Shown piece by piece: positions 47,961-56,612 of a stretch of DNA of 64,000 nucleotides. The stretch is from Ruminococcus sp. Its GTDB lineage: Bacteria; Bacillota; Clostridia; Oscillospirales; Acutalibacteraceae. The notes beneath the pieces are model-generated. The model had not been told where the DNA came from and searched no databases. It worked only from the letters and a program-made list of their open reading frames with translations. The DNA lies in NCBI GenBank assembly GCA_017403985.1, contig JAFRDE010000020.1, positions 62,001 through 126,000 on the forward strand. The letters are read 5' to 3'. A program made the translations under genes and the position numbers. The first letter of the stretch is position 1, and the number at the start of each line of letters is the position of its first letter.

Positions 47961-48163
47961 AATGAGAAATTAGGAATTTTGAGAAACGCTGATGCGTTTT
48001 GAATGGATAATACAGTTATATAACAATAACGCTCATGACTCTTTTAAAAAGCCATGAGCGTTTTTTGTTAAGAAATGGTCTTGATAAATACAATTAAATC
48101 GGGTGCGGGCAGAGCCCGCCATTCATTCCTAATTCCTAACTCCTAACTCCTAACTCCTAATTC
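47961..48163. repeat. Modular repeat with central terminator hairpin, copy 2
   Basis: Order: AATGAGAAATTAGGAATT, GAAACGCTGATGCGTTTT hairpin, ACGCTCATG..CATGAGCGT hairpin with TTTTTT (48029-48066), CGGGTGCGGGCAGAGCCCGCC, then strings of CCTAACT. The hairpin serves as the glnS terminator. Confidence 0.85.
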
Positions 48164-49536
48164 ACCAAAGCGCTGATCGCCGCTTCGACGACGGGGGTCG
48201 CGGCTTGGATGCCGTAGCCGCCCTCGACAACGGTCGCGGCAAAGGCGTAGGGATGGTTCATATCGTCGATGAAGCCGACGAACCACGCGGTCGGCTCCTT
48301 ATCCTCCCCTACCTCGGCGGTACCGGTCTTGGCGCAGAAAGGCAGTCCCGACAGACTGACGCCGCGCCATGAATAGCTTTCGGCGGAGCCCTTCATCAGC
48401 TCCTTGACTTTAGACGCGGTATCGGCGCTGATCATCGGCACATCGCCGCCCTTGTTGACGGCGATATTCAGCTTGTCGATCAGGTTGCCATCATCCTCCA
48501 CGATGTAGGGCGCGGCGGCGGTGCCGTCGTTCGCGACAGCGGAGGAGATCATCGCCATCAGCATCGGATTCGCAAGGTCCGTGTACTGTCCGATCCCCGA
48601 CCACGCGAGCGCGTTGTCGCCGTCGCCGACGGCGTCGTAGTGGCTTTCGATGATCGGGATCTCGCTCATCTTGAAGCTGTCGTTATTGAAGCCGAATTTT
48701 TCGGCGGTCTCTTTCATCTTGTCGTCGCCGACCTGCGTCGCGATCTGCGCGAAGGCACAGTTGCAGGAATTGGCGAACGCTTCTTTGAACGTCTGGGTAC
48801 CGTGGGCGTACTCGCAGGTGATCGGGTTGCCCTCGACGTCCAGCTCGCCGTAGCAGGTGAAGGTCTGATCGTATATATCTGGGACGTTCTCGATCGCCGC
48901 CGCCGCGGTGATGATCTTGAACACCGAGCCGGGAGTGAAGCGGGAGGATACGACGTTGTCGAGATACACGCCGTCGTATTCGTCCTCATTTTCCTCGGTG
49001 ATCTCGGGCGGATCGGCAGGGTCGAAGCTCGGCGCGGAAACGTCGCACAGCACCTCGCCCGTCAGATAGTTGTATACCACGCAGCAGCCCTTTTTGCCGT
49101 TCATCGCTTCATACGCCGCTGTACACGCATCCGCGTCCACCGTCAGCTTGAGGTCGGTGTTCGGGCGCAGGGAATCGGGCACGCCCGCACCCAAGATGAA
49201 GTTATAACCCGACAGTCCGGTACGGTAGCGGCTCTGGATACCGGTCGAGATATTCAGCCCGTCGTCGCCGATAACATGGAGGAGGGCTTCGCGGGTGGTT
49301 TCATCGTCGCTGTAATAGCGCTCGTTGTTCTCGCTGTAGGCGAGGGTCTTGTCGTTGCGGTCATAGATCTTGCCCGCCTTGCTGAGCCCGTTCGCGGACG
49401 CCATATGTCCGTTGAAGGGCTGCTGTACCCACTCGTTGTGGTGCCAGACGGTCATCACGCTGAGGTATACCATACCGCCTAAAAAGGCGAAGGTCACGAA
49501 CCACAGGACCAGTGAACGCGTCAATATCCGTTTCAT
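48157..49536 (-). CDS. Class B penicillin-binding protein (transpeptidase)
   Basis: This 459-residue PBP has one N-terminal membrane helix (about 8-30) and a short non-catalytic domain. In the transpeptidase domain are S204-x-x-K207 (TPGSVFKI), S257-C-N259 and K403-T-G. It is shorter than cell-division FtsI proteins and resembles the PbpA type. Its ATG overlaps the upstream FHA-SEDS gene by 4 bp; SEDS glycosyltransferase plus class B PBP is the standard peptidoglycan polymerase pair. Confidence 0.94.
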   Translation of the reverse strand: MKRILTRSLVLWFVTFAFLGGMVYLSVMTVWHHNEWVQQPFNGHMASANGLSKAGKIYDRNDKTLAYSENNERYYSDDETTREALLHVIGDDGLNISTGIQSRYRTGLSGYNFILGAGVPDSLRPNTDLKLTVDADACTAAYEAMNGKKGCCVVYNYLTGEVLCDVSAPSFDPADPPEITEENEDEYDGVYLDNVVSSRFTPGSVFKIITAAAAIENVPDIYDQTFTCYGELDVEGNPITCEYAHGTQTFKEAFANSCNCAFAQIATQVGDDKMKETAEKFGFNNDSFKMSEIPIIESHYDAVGDGDNALAWSGIGQYTDLANPMLMAMISSAVANDGTAAAPYIVEDDGNLIDKLNIAVNKGGDVPMISADTASKVKELMKGSAESYSWRGVSLSGLPFCAKTGTAEVGEDKEPTAWFVGFIDDMNHPYAFAATVVEGGYGIQAATPVVEAAISALVN

Positions 49537-51278
49537 GCGCGCACCTCCCTATCCCGCCTGTCCTGAACGGGCAAAGCGTTTTCGGGAGCTTTCACCCTGC
49601 GCTTCGCGGCGTAGGTGCGCTCGTCAGCAGCCTTGATAAAGGCGAGCAGTCCCCAGCAGGAGATCATCGATGAGCCGCCCGCCGACAGGAACGGCAGCGT
49701 AACGCCGGTCAGCGGCAGGATATCCGTGATGCCGAAGATGTTCAAAGCACTTTGCACCACCATCAGCCCCGCTGCACAGCATGCGGAGATCGCGTAAAAG
49801 CTGGAGCGGGAACGGGTCGTGATCGCGCGGGAATAGAACGCCAGCGCGATGATCGCCGCCGCCAGAGCGAACGCGATGATCACGCCCATCTCCTCGGCGA
49901 CCAGTCCGAACACGAGATCGGATTCGGACGCGAATACATATTTGAGATAGCCGTTGCCGACGCCGACGCCGAACAAGCCGCCCGACGCCATATAGGACAT
50001 CACGCGCACCTGCTGGTAGCCGCCGCTGTCCTGCGTATGCTCCCACACGTGTCCCCACGCCGAAAAACGGTCGGCGACATAGGGCTTGACGTTGAGCACG
50101 AGGAAGACGGCGAACGCCGCCGCGACGAGCGCCAGGATCACGGTCTTGAAGTCGCCCGAACGCATGAACGCGATGAGCAGGAAGGTCATGAAGAAGATCA
50201 GCGCGGTACCGAAGTCGCCCATCAGCGCGAGCGCGCCGACGCAGATCGCCGAAAAGACGATGAACTCGATGAAGTTGCGCTTGGTCTGTAATTTATCCAG
50301 CGCCGCCGCGCCGACGAAAATGAACGCGACTTTGACAAATTCCGACGGCTGTACGGAGATACCGCCGATAGAGATCCAGTTCGCCGCGCCGTAGGTGACA
50401 CGCGCGAAGATAAAGGTGACGCCGAGCAGTCCCACGGAACCGAGCATGATCCACAGCCGCCACGAGTTGACGCGGTCGGGATTCTCGATGAATTTGACGA
50501 TCACGGCAAAAAGGATCATACCGATGACCATCGCGATCAGCTGGACGATCGACGAACGAAGCTCCTGCCGCACGAGCAGTAGGATTCCCATGCCCGAAAG
50601 GAAGCACGCCAAAGCCTCCAACTCAAAATTCACGCGGTTCAGAGCGTAAGACGAAACGCAGAAGAACGCCCACATCACGAGCTCCATCGCGCCGAACACA
50701 AACAGCGGCGCGAAGTCCTGCACTTCGTTACTAAAACACGCCTCCACCGCCATGAACAGGTGGAAGAAGGTGATCAGGATCATTAATTTGTACGGCTTTA
50801 AAGCGCCCTTATCCGACGCCTTGGAGAAGAACCACGAGGGCCGCAGCTTCTCCTGATACTCCTCGCCGCGCTTTAAGATCAGGGTCGTATGACCGATGGT
50901 GATCTCGTCGTCGAGCGCCACCATCGTACGCCCCTCGGCGCGTTCTCCGTTAACGAAGGTGCCGAACTTGGAGCCGATATCCGAGATGAACCAGCCCTCC
51001 TTGCGCCTGAGAAAAACACAGTGGTCGCGCGACACGCTGATATCCGAGATGCGGATATCCGATCCCTTTGACCTGCCGATGGAGTTTTCCCAGAAGAGGA
51101 CGGGGATCTTCTGCCCCGTCTGGAGCACCTCCAGCGTGACCAGCGGCTTTTCGGGACGTCTGTGACGGCGCGCGGAAGCAAAGCACTGGTAAATGATCAC
51201 CAGCGCGTACACGGGCAGCAGCGCCCGCAGCGCGATCGCCGCGATATCCAGAAGGACCTGCAGATTCAAACGCCTCAC
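49533..51278 (-). CDS. FHA domain fused to SEDS peptidoglycan glycosyltransferase (FtsW/RodA/SpoVE family)
   Basis: This 581-residue protein starts with a membrane helix (about 10-32). A forkhead-associated domain follows at about 48-135 with the phosphothreonine-binding residues G68-R-S70, S83-R-x-H86 and N110-G111. Ten SEDS helices occupy ~160-550, including the catalytic loop NWISIGGISVQPSEF and FLSAGGSSM. The fusion lets a Ser/Thr-kinase-phosphorylated partner recruit or control a peptidoglycan polymerase. Its transpeptidase partner is the next gene. No kinase gene lies in the window. Confidence 0.93.
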   Translation of the reverse strand: MRRLNLQVLLDIAAIALRALLPVYALVIIYQCFASARRHRRPEKPLVTLEVLQTGQKIPVLFWENSIGRSKGSDIRISDISVSRDHCVFLRRKEGWFISDIGSKFGTFVNGERAEGRTMVALDDEITIGHTTLILKRGEEYQEKLRPSWFFSKASDKGALKPYKLMILITFFHLFMAVEACFSNEVQDFAPLFVFGAMELVMWAFFCVSSYALNRVNFELEALACFLSGMGILLLVRQELRSSIVQLIAMVIGMILFAVIVKFIENPDRVNSWRLWIMLGSVGLLGVTFIFARVTYGAANWISIGGISVQPSEFVKVAFIFVGAAALDKLQTKRNFIEFIVFSAICVGALALMGDFGTALIFFMTFLLIAFMRSGDFKTVILALVAAAFAVFLVLNVKPYVADRFSAWGHVWEHTQDSGGYQQVRVMSYMASGGLFGVGVGNGYLKYVFASESDLVFGLVAEEMGVIIAFALAAAIIALAFYSRAITTRSRSSFYAISACCAAGLMVVQSALNIFGITDILPLTGVTLPFLSAGGSSMISCWGLLAFIKAADERTYAAKRRVKAPENALPVQDRRDREVRA

Positions 51279-51307
51279 CTCCGAAAGGGGATATTTTTAC
51301 AGTTTAT

Positions 51308-51336
51308 ATTTTACTATACGGTATGCCGAAAGTCAA
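51308..51336 (-). promoter_or_regulatory. Sigma-A promoter of the FHA-SEDS/PBP operon
   Basis: Minus-strand TTGACT (51336-51331) and TAAAAT (51313-51308), 17-bp spacer, about 30 bp before the start codon. Confidence 0.7.
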
Positions 51337-51394
51337 ATGAACGGAATGTAAATTTAAGGTGAAAATGAAGGGTTAGGGTGACTGTAGTAGTCCT

Positions 51395-51522
51395 ACGAAA
51401 AAGCCTGACGGCTTTTGCATTACTATAACGATAGAAAACAATAATGCTCATGACTCTTTGAGAAGCCATGAGCATTTTTGCTTTTTATCAGTAATATCAG
51501 GTGCAGGCGGAGCCCGCCGTTA
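51395..51522. repeat. Modular repeat with central terminator hairpin, copy 3
   Basis: It holds AAAGCCTGACGGCTTTT, the hairpin ATGCTCATG..CATGAGCAT with TTTTT (51444-51479) and GGTGCAGGCGGAGCCCGCC. The flanking string of short repeats is lost. It lies downstream of the L,D-transpeptidase gene. Confidence 0.75.
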
Positions 51523-51533
51523 ACCAATCACCG

Positions 51534-53000
51534 TCAATAGATGATGACCGGCGTGCCGGTGGGAATGTTGTTATAGATGGTCCTTACCGCGTTGTAAGGC
51601 GTGTTGACACAGCCGTGGGAGCCGTTGCCCTTGTAGATCGGGTTACCGAACTCGGAACGCCAGGAGGCGTCATGGATACCGTAGGAGGTGCCGATGAAAG
51701 CCATCCAGTATTCAACAAAGGAGCTGTAACCCGCACCGTTAAGATAGATGTTGCGGGACTTGCTCTCTACCTCATAGTAGCCCTTGGGGGTATCACAGTC
51801 GCCCTTGTTGCCGGTAACGACCTCGGTAGAGGCGATCTGGCTGCCGTTCTTGTACGCCCACATATGCTGCTGGTCGATACTGATCTCAATATAGGTGCTG
51901 CCGACATAGTCGCCGTAGGCCCTGTCGGTGATCTTCTGGCTCTTCTTATTGCTGGTGCCCTCGATCGTGGTGGAACCGCTCCTGTAGATCGGACGGATGC
52001 GGAACCAGTAGGTCTTGCCGACGGGCAGCTTCTGTGTATTGTAATACAGGCGCGGAGTGGTGAACTGCTTGACAAAGCCGGAGTTGCTCGAGGTGGTGGA
52101 CATGAACACCTCGTAGTGGGTCGCGTACGCATTGGCGCGCCATGTCAGATTCACTCTGCCGAGGCGGGAGGTGATGGAATAGTCGGGTCCGCACAGACCG
52201 CCCATAAAGGTCATGGTCGCCGCGTCGGAGCTGTAGGAAGTATCATAAAGCTCTCTGAACGCCTTGACGCGGAATTTATAGACGCGGCCGCCCTTGGCGC
52301 CGCTCTCGGTATAGGTGGTATTCTTGTTGCCGCGGATGGTCTTATAGAGCGTTTCCTTGCCGCCGCCCTCGGTGCGGTAGATGCGGTAACCGGTCGCCTT
52401 ATCGTTGCGGTCCCATTCCATCTCCATCACGTCGGAGGAGCGCCACTTGGTCAGCCCCGTAACCTTCGCGGGCTGGGTAGCGGTCTTCTTGAGCGTCTTT
52501 TCACCCTCGATGATACTGCCCTTGTACTCGATGTACGCACTGACCTTGAAGTGGTACTGTGTACCCTGTCGCAGGGGCGTAACGAGGCAGGAGTTGGTCT
52601 TGACGTCGGCAAACCTCGAGAAGTTCTTATGGTTGTCGGCGTTCAGATAATAAACATAATAGCCGGACGCGCCCTCAACGGGATCCCAGTTCAGCAGGCA
52701 GGCGTCGCTCTCATAGCTGTCTCTTTCGAGATTCTTGACTCTGCCCACCTCAGGCACAGGCTCTTCGGTGGGAGCCTCTGTGGGAGCTTCGGTAGGCGCT
52801 TCGGTACCGGGCTCGACCGCGACGGGTGCAAGATCGGCGTTATCCGCCGGGACGGTCTCTTCGACGATCTCTTCCGCGACGGTAGGCTCTGCGGTGTCCT
52901 CTGCGTCGGCGGCGGTAAAGCCGACAGCCGTCATGGCGCCGACCGTGATGAATATCGCCATCAGTACACAGAGCAGCTTTTTGGTAGTTCCTTTCATCAT
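51534..53000 (-). CDS. Secreted L,D-transpeptidase with fibronectin type III domains
   Basis: This 488-residue protein has a signal peptide (about 1-32), an acidic stretch, a TEAPTEAPTEAP linker, three fibronectin type III modules (about 85-355) and a C-terminal YkuD domain. The catalytic motif runs from H443 to S-H462-G-C464. Such enzymes make 3-3 crosslinks in peptidoglycan or attach proteins, using a carbapenem-sensitive cysteine. The Fn3 modules probably position it in the wall. AAGGAGAG precedes two adjacent ATGs; the first is used here. Confidence 0.94.
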   Translation of the reverse strand: MMKGTTKKLLCVLMAIFITVGAMTAVGFTAADAEDTAEPTVAEEIVEETVPADNADLAPVAVEPGTEAPTEAPTEAPTEEPVPEVGRVKNLERDSYESDACLLNWDPVEGASGYYVYYLNADNHKNFSRFADVKTNSCLVTPLRQGTQYHFKVSAYIEYKGSIIEGEKTLKKTATQPAKVTGLTKWRSSDVMEMEWDRNDKATGYRIYRTEGGGKETLYKTIRGNKNTTYTESGAKGGRVYKFRVKAFRELYDTSYSSDAATMTFMGGLCGPDYSITSRLGRVNLTWRANAYATHYEVFMSTTSSNSGFVKQFTTPRLYYNTQKLPVGKTYWFRIRPIYRSGSTTIEGTSNKKSQKITDRAYGDYVGSTYIEISIDQQHMWAYKNGSQIASTEVVTGNKGDCDTPKGYYEVESKSRNIYLNGAGYSSFVEYWMAFIGTSYGIHDASWRSEFGNPIYKGNGSHGCVNTPYNAVRTIYNNIPTGTPVIIY

Positions 53001-53215
53001 ATCTCTCCTTACATTTTGTATCTGTCAGGTCATGCACACACAATATGTGCGATGGATGTTAACAAACTGTTAATAAAAATCATTTTAACACGGTTGTCCG
53101 TTCTTTGCAAGGGGTTTTATCAACTTTTTAGGGGCGAAGGTTTTGATATTTTCGGCGTAAAACGGTCGGCTTTTATCACTTTTTGACAAAAAAGCCGAAA
53201 TCGGCTCGTTTCCGA

Positions 53216-53245
53216 CAAAAAGCGGCGGAGATCACTCTCCGCCGC
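53216..53245 (-). terminator. Intrinsic terminator of the hflX-lipoprotein unit
   Basis: Minus-strand GCGGCGGAGA-GTGA-TCTCCGCCGC with a TTTTT tract. The 53001-53215 stretch otherwise holds only the L,D-transpeptidase upstream region. Confidence 0.85.
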
Positions 53246-53259
53246 CGATAGGCTGTCTG

Positions 53260-53718
53260 TTATTCCGTTGCATCCTGAGCGGAAAGCACATCTGCAGATT
53301 TGACGTCGTAAGAAGAAGTGTCCGCGCCCGGCTTTGCAAAATACCCGTATTCACCGTCGGCGAGCTTAAGCTCCAACACGCCGCCTTTCATCACAGCGGT
53401 CATGGTCTCGTTGTTTAAATCGGTGATGGTGACGGTCGAACCGTTCACAACAAAGGTCAGCGCGTTGGAATAGGCGCTGTTATCGAAGCTCCCCGTACCG
53501 TCGGCGTTCAGTGTGACCGTACTTACATCCGTCGAACCCTCCACGCTGACAACAGCATCACCGGACTGAGCAGTCTTGATACCGAACAGTGTGTAGGTAC
53601 CGACGTACTCTTCGGGGATCGCCTGACTGTCGGCAGTATTCTGACCGCAGCCGCACAGCGCAAAGATCAGCACCGTTATCAAAACGGATGCGATGATCGT
53701 TTTAATAGCTTTCATCAT
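53260..53718 (-). CDS. Small lipoprotein of unknown function
   Basis: The start at 53718 (AGGAGG upstream) gives 152 residues with a lipoprotein signal peptide ending LCGC. The mature part contains a beta-strand-rich repeat-like stretch, TVTLNADGTGSFDNS and GSTVTITDLNNETMTA, typical of small lipocalin-like or DUF-type extracellular lipoproteins in Ruminococcaceae. No function can be given. It begins 10 bp after hflX and ends at a strong terminator. Confidence 0.8.
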   Translation of the reverse strand: MMKAIKTIIASVLITVLIFALCGCGQNTADSQAIPEEYVGTYTLFGIKTAQSGDAVVSVEGSTDVSTVTLNADGTGSFDNSAYSNALTFVVNGSTVTITDLNNETMTAVMKGGVLELKLADGEYGYFAKPGADTSSYDVKSADVLSAQDATE

Positions 53719-53728
53719 TATTTTCCTC

Positions 53729-54973
53729 CTAATCAATGACAAATTCTCTCAGCCGCGCATATTGGATCTCGTCGAGGGTGACCTCGATCTCAAGCCCGTC
53801 GGCGGTGTATTCCTCAGCATGCAGGACGGCTGACTGCCGCAGCTTGGCGGCGATACCCGCTTTATCAAAAGGCAGGAGGAGCTTTACCCTTTTCAGCTTT
53901 TTCGGCAGGTTATCCTCGATCGCTTTCAGCAGATCGTCGATACCGGTCCCGTACTTTGCCGAAATATGTACCGCGCCGGAGATACCGGTCATGTTGTCGT
54001 GGATAAGATCGCACTTATTCAGCACGGGGATGATCGGCTTGTCCAGACTCGACAGGGACGCCAGCAGATCCCGCGTGACCTCCAAATGCAGACGGCTTTC
54101 CTCGCTGCTCGCGTCGCAGACGTTGAGGATGATATCCGCCTGCGCGGCTTCCTCGAGCGTCGACTTGAATGCCTCTACAAGATGATGGGGCAAACGTCTG
54201 ACCAGTCCGACGGTGTCGATCAACATGACGGATACGCCGTTCGGGAGCTTTAGCGCGCGCGAGGTCGGGTCGAGGGTGGCGAAGAGCTTGTCCTCGCTGA
54301 GCACGCCCGCGTCGGTGAGGGTATTCATCAGGGTGGACTTGCCGGCATTGGTATAGCCGACGATGGCGACGGTGATCACGCCGTCTTTCGCACGGCGGCT
54401 CCTGAGCTGATGGCGGTGCGCCTCCACATCGGCGAGCTGTTCCTTCAGGGTCTCCATCCTGCGCTTGATATGACGGCGGTCGGTCTCTAACTTCGTCTCG
54501 CCGGGGCCTCTTGTTCCGATACCGCCGCCCAGACGCGACATCTCGACGCCTTTGCCGGTGAGGCGGGGCATCATGTATTTGAGCTGCGCCAGTTCCACCT
54601 GCAGCTTACCCTCTCGGGACTTCGCGCGCAAGGCGAAGATATCGAGGATCAGCATGGTGCGGTCGATGGCGCGCACGTCGGTCTCTTTCTCGATGTTGCG
54701 GATCTGCACGGGAGAGAGTTCGAGATCGAAGATGATCAGGTCGATCTCCTCGGCTTCGCAGTACTCCTTGATCTCCTCCAGCTTGCCCGAGCCGACACAG
54801 GTCGCGGCGTCGACATGCTGCAGCTTCTGGCTGATCGACGCGACAGGCTCCGCGCCGGCGCTTTCGGCGAGCTCAAACAGTTCCGCCAAAGACGCTTCGG
54901 CGTCATATTCGCCGGTATCGACCTCGACGAGCAGGGCGCGGGTCGGCTTTTGTTCGGTAACAGTCAATTCCAT
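53729..54973 (-). CDS. hflX: GTPase HflX
   Basis: This 414-residue GTPase splits or rescues stalled ribosomes under stress. The N-terminal nucleotide-binding subdomain (to ~180) and the glycine-rich GGGIGTRGPGETKLETDRR linker precede the G domain with GYTNAGKST (G1), DTVGLV (G3) and NKCD (G4). A C-terminal region follows. A small lipoprotein gene lies 10 bp downstream. Confidence 0.97.
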   Translation of the reverse strand: MELTVTEQKPTRALLVEVDTGEYDAEASLAELFELAESAGAEPVASISQKLQHVDAATCVGSGKLEEIKEYCEAEEIDLIIFDLELSPVQIRNIEKETDVRAIDRTMLILDIFALRAKSREGKLQVELAQLKYMMPRLTGKGVEMSRLGGGIGTRGPGETKLETDRRHIKRRMETLKEQLADVEAHRHQLRSRRAKDGVITVAIVGYTNAGKSTLMNTLTDAGVLSEDKLFATLDPTSRALKLPNGVSVMLIDTVGLVRRLPHHLVEAFKSTLEEAAQADIILNVCDASSEESRLHLEVTRDLLASLSSLDKPIIPVLNKCDLIHDNMTGISGAVHISAKYGTGIDDLLKAIEDNLPKKLKRVKLLLPFDKAGIAAKLRQSAVLHAEEYTADGLEIEVTLDEIQYARLREFVID

Positions 54974-55065
54974 ATCGTTCTCCGTAAAAACAGTTGAATT
55001 CTTTTGATGTACCTATTATAATAGGTAATAATCAAAAATGCAAACGGAGTTTTCCTTATTCCTCA

Positions 55066-55401
55066 TTAAATCAAAAGGTACATCAGCGCCAGCGTCAGGT
55101 TCATATCCGCGCCGTCTTTCATCAACAGCACCAACAGCAACAGGATCAGGCTCTGATCCTTATCCTTCATAAAGATATCGAGCAGGCTGCCGGGCGATGA
55201 TGTTTTTTCGGGGGACGGTTTTTCTTCGGAAGCCTCCTTTTCCGCCTTCGGCGGTTCGGGCTTCGGTTCTGATGGCTGCGTTTGCGGAGCGGGACGAGGC
55301 TGACGCGGAATGTTGCCGGTATCGGCGCGCGCGCCGTCAAAAGGCGCGTACATCCGCCTGACCCTTTCCATCGCCTCCTGCTCCAATGATTGCTGCGGCA
55401 T
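55066..55401 (-). CDS. Small protein with C-terminal hydrophobic segments, unknown function
   Basis: From the ATG at 55401 (AGGAGG spaced 5 nt) come 111 residues. The N-terminal ~80 are charged and Pro/Glu/Lys-rich (PQTQPSEPKPEPPKAEKEAS). The end, LLDIFMKDKDQSLILLLLVLLMKDGADMNLTLALMYLLI in two pieces, is two hydrophobic helices around KDGAD. It is the third gene of a small operon. I do not know the family; similar tails occur in clostridial proteins of unknown role. Confidence 0.7.
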   Translation of the reverse strand: MPQQSLEQEAMERVRRMYAPFDGARADTGNIPRQPRPAPQTQPSEPKPEPPKAEKEASEEKPSPEKTSSPGSLLDIFMKDKDQSLILLLLVLLMKDGADMNLTLALMYLLI

Positions 55402-55420
55402 ATCGTCCTCCTGTATCAAA

Positions 55421-55804
55421 TCACAAGTCAAACAGCGGAAGGTCCTTCAACAGCGGCATCAGCTTCATCACCTTGATCAGGCGCTTTGCCTTATCGAGCT
55501 TTATCCGGCGCTCTTCCGATAAAAACGGCCGTATCGCGTCCAAGAGGCGAGTGGTGTCGTCGTCCTGCTTCAAAGAGCCCAGCATCGGCGCGAGCGCCAT
55601 GAGCTGCTTCACCGTGTCGTCGGAGCCCGAAAGGTTCCCCAACAGAGAGGCCGGATCCGACTGAGGCTTGGGCGGCGGCTGGCTCTCCTGCGTATGTAAG
55701 CCCGACGCGTCAACGCCGAGCTGAGAAGCCAGAGCCGCGATGTCCCGCATCGCTTCCGGATCACTTAAAATCCCGCTGAGCTTTTCGGAGAGATCGTCCG
55801 TCAT
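55421..55804 (-). CDS. Small helical protein, unknown function
   Basis: This 127-residue soluble protein opens with MTDDLSEKLSGILSDPEAM, has a short Pro/Gln-rich linker (QESQPPPKPQSDP) and a helical second half with LMALAPMLGSL and LIKVMKLMPLLKDLP. Its ATG overlaps the stop of the upstream gene (ATGA), and the next gene begins 19 bp after its stop. The length, the couplings and the good downstream Shine-Dalgarno sites argue for a functional trio. Function unknown. Confidence 0.72.
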   Translation of the reverse strand: MTDDLSEKLSGILSDPEAMRDIAALASQLGVDASGLHTQESQPPPKPQSDPASLLGNLSGSDDTVKQLMALAPMLGSLKQDDDTTRLLDAIRPFLSEERRIKLDKAKRLIKVMKLMPLLKDLPLFDL

Positions 55805-56034
55805 CCCATGATCCTCTTCATGATCGCTTTCGCCTGCGGCGAGTTCAGGAATTCCTTTGCCTTCGCTTCGTCGTTAAGGATCTCTTCCATCTGCTTCGCC
55901 TTATCGGAGGGAAGACGGTTGAGCAGCTTGCCGTAGCTCGACTTACCGACGGCGTCTTTGATCTCGTTTTCGGGCGTACCCGTGCGCTCGCTGAGCTTCT
56001 TTATCAAAATATTGATCTGTTCATGATCAGCCAT
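55801..56034 (-). CDS. Small protein, first gene of an unknown three-gene set
   Basis: The ATG at 56034 behind GAGGTG gives 77 residues (MADHEQINILIKKLSERTG and onward), all-helical and charged, ending FLNSPQAKAIMKRIMG. It overlaps the next gene by 4 bp. It is divergent from the phosphodiesterase gene with only 45 bp between starts, so promoters overlap. Family not recognised. Confidence 0.7.
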   Translation of the reverse strand: MADHEQINILIKKLSERTGTPENEIKDAVGKSSYGKLLNRLPSDKAKQMEEILNDEAKAKEFLNSPQAKAIMKRIMG

Positions 56035-56079
56035 AATCAATTCACCTCATGTATTATACTATGCAGTCAGGAGAAAAAT

Positions 56080-56544
56080 ATGAAAATAATCGTAGTATCC
56101 GATACCCACGGCTCATACAGAAACTTCAGAAAAGTGATGCACCTGCACCGTAACGCCGATATCGTCGTGCACTGCGGCGACAGCCGCGACGAGCTCGACA
56201 AGATCATGATGGATCATCCCAATATGCGCTTTTATGCCGTCAAGGGCAACTGCGACTTCGGCACGAATCTGCCGGTCACAGAGGACTTTACCGTTCAGGG
56301 CGTGCACCTCATGGCGACGCACGGTCATGTTTACAACGTCAAATACGGCTTATTCGACCTTGACCGCGCCGCGAGAGAAAAGGGAGCCGACGTCGTGCTG
56401 TACGGTCACACCCATATCGCGATGGACGTCTTAAGAGACGGGATCCGCTTCTTCAACCCCGGGTCGCTGGGCTACGGCGGCAGCTTCGGCGTGATCGAGA
56501 TCAAGGACGGCATGGTACTCTCCAATATCGCACACTTGAAGTAA
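56080..56544 (+). CDS. YfcE/MJ0936-type metallophosphodiesterase
   Basis: The ATG at 56080 (CAGGAG upstream) gives 154 residues. Metal ligands lie in VVSDTHGS, CGDSRDE, KGNCD, ATHGH and GHTH, the full calcineurin-like set for two metals. These small enzymes hydrolyse phosphodiesters such as cyclic nucleotides in vitro; the true substrate is unclear. The gene precedes holB by 68 bp. Confidence 0.92.
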   Translation: MKIIVVSDTHGSYRNFRKVMHLHRNADIVVHCGDSRDELDKIMMDHPNMRFYAVKGNCDFGTNLPVTEDFTVQGVHLMATHGHVYNVKYGLFDLDRAAREKGADVVLYGHTHIAMDVLRDGIRFFNPGSLGYGGSFGVIEIKDGMVLSNIAHLK

Positions 56545-56612
56545 GCACAAAAATAACAGTAGCTTTTTTGCGGCAACTATGGTATAATGAGGATTTAGAA
56601 GGCGGTGAGGGC

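Noticed and set aside
51501-53186. 561-codon plus-strand open frame
   Set aside because: It lies antisense to the L,D-transpeptidase, whose signal peptide and catalytic motifs are clear; no ribosome binding site or family fits the other strand.
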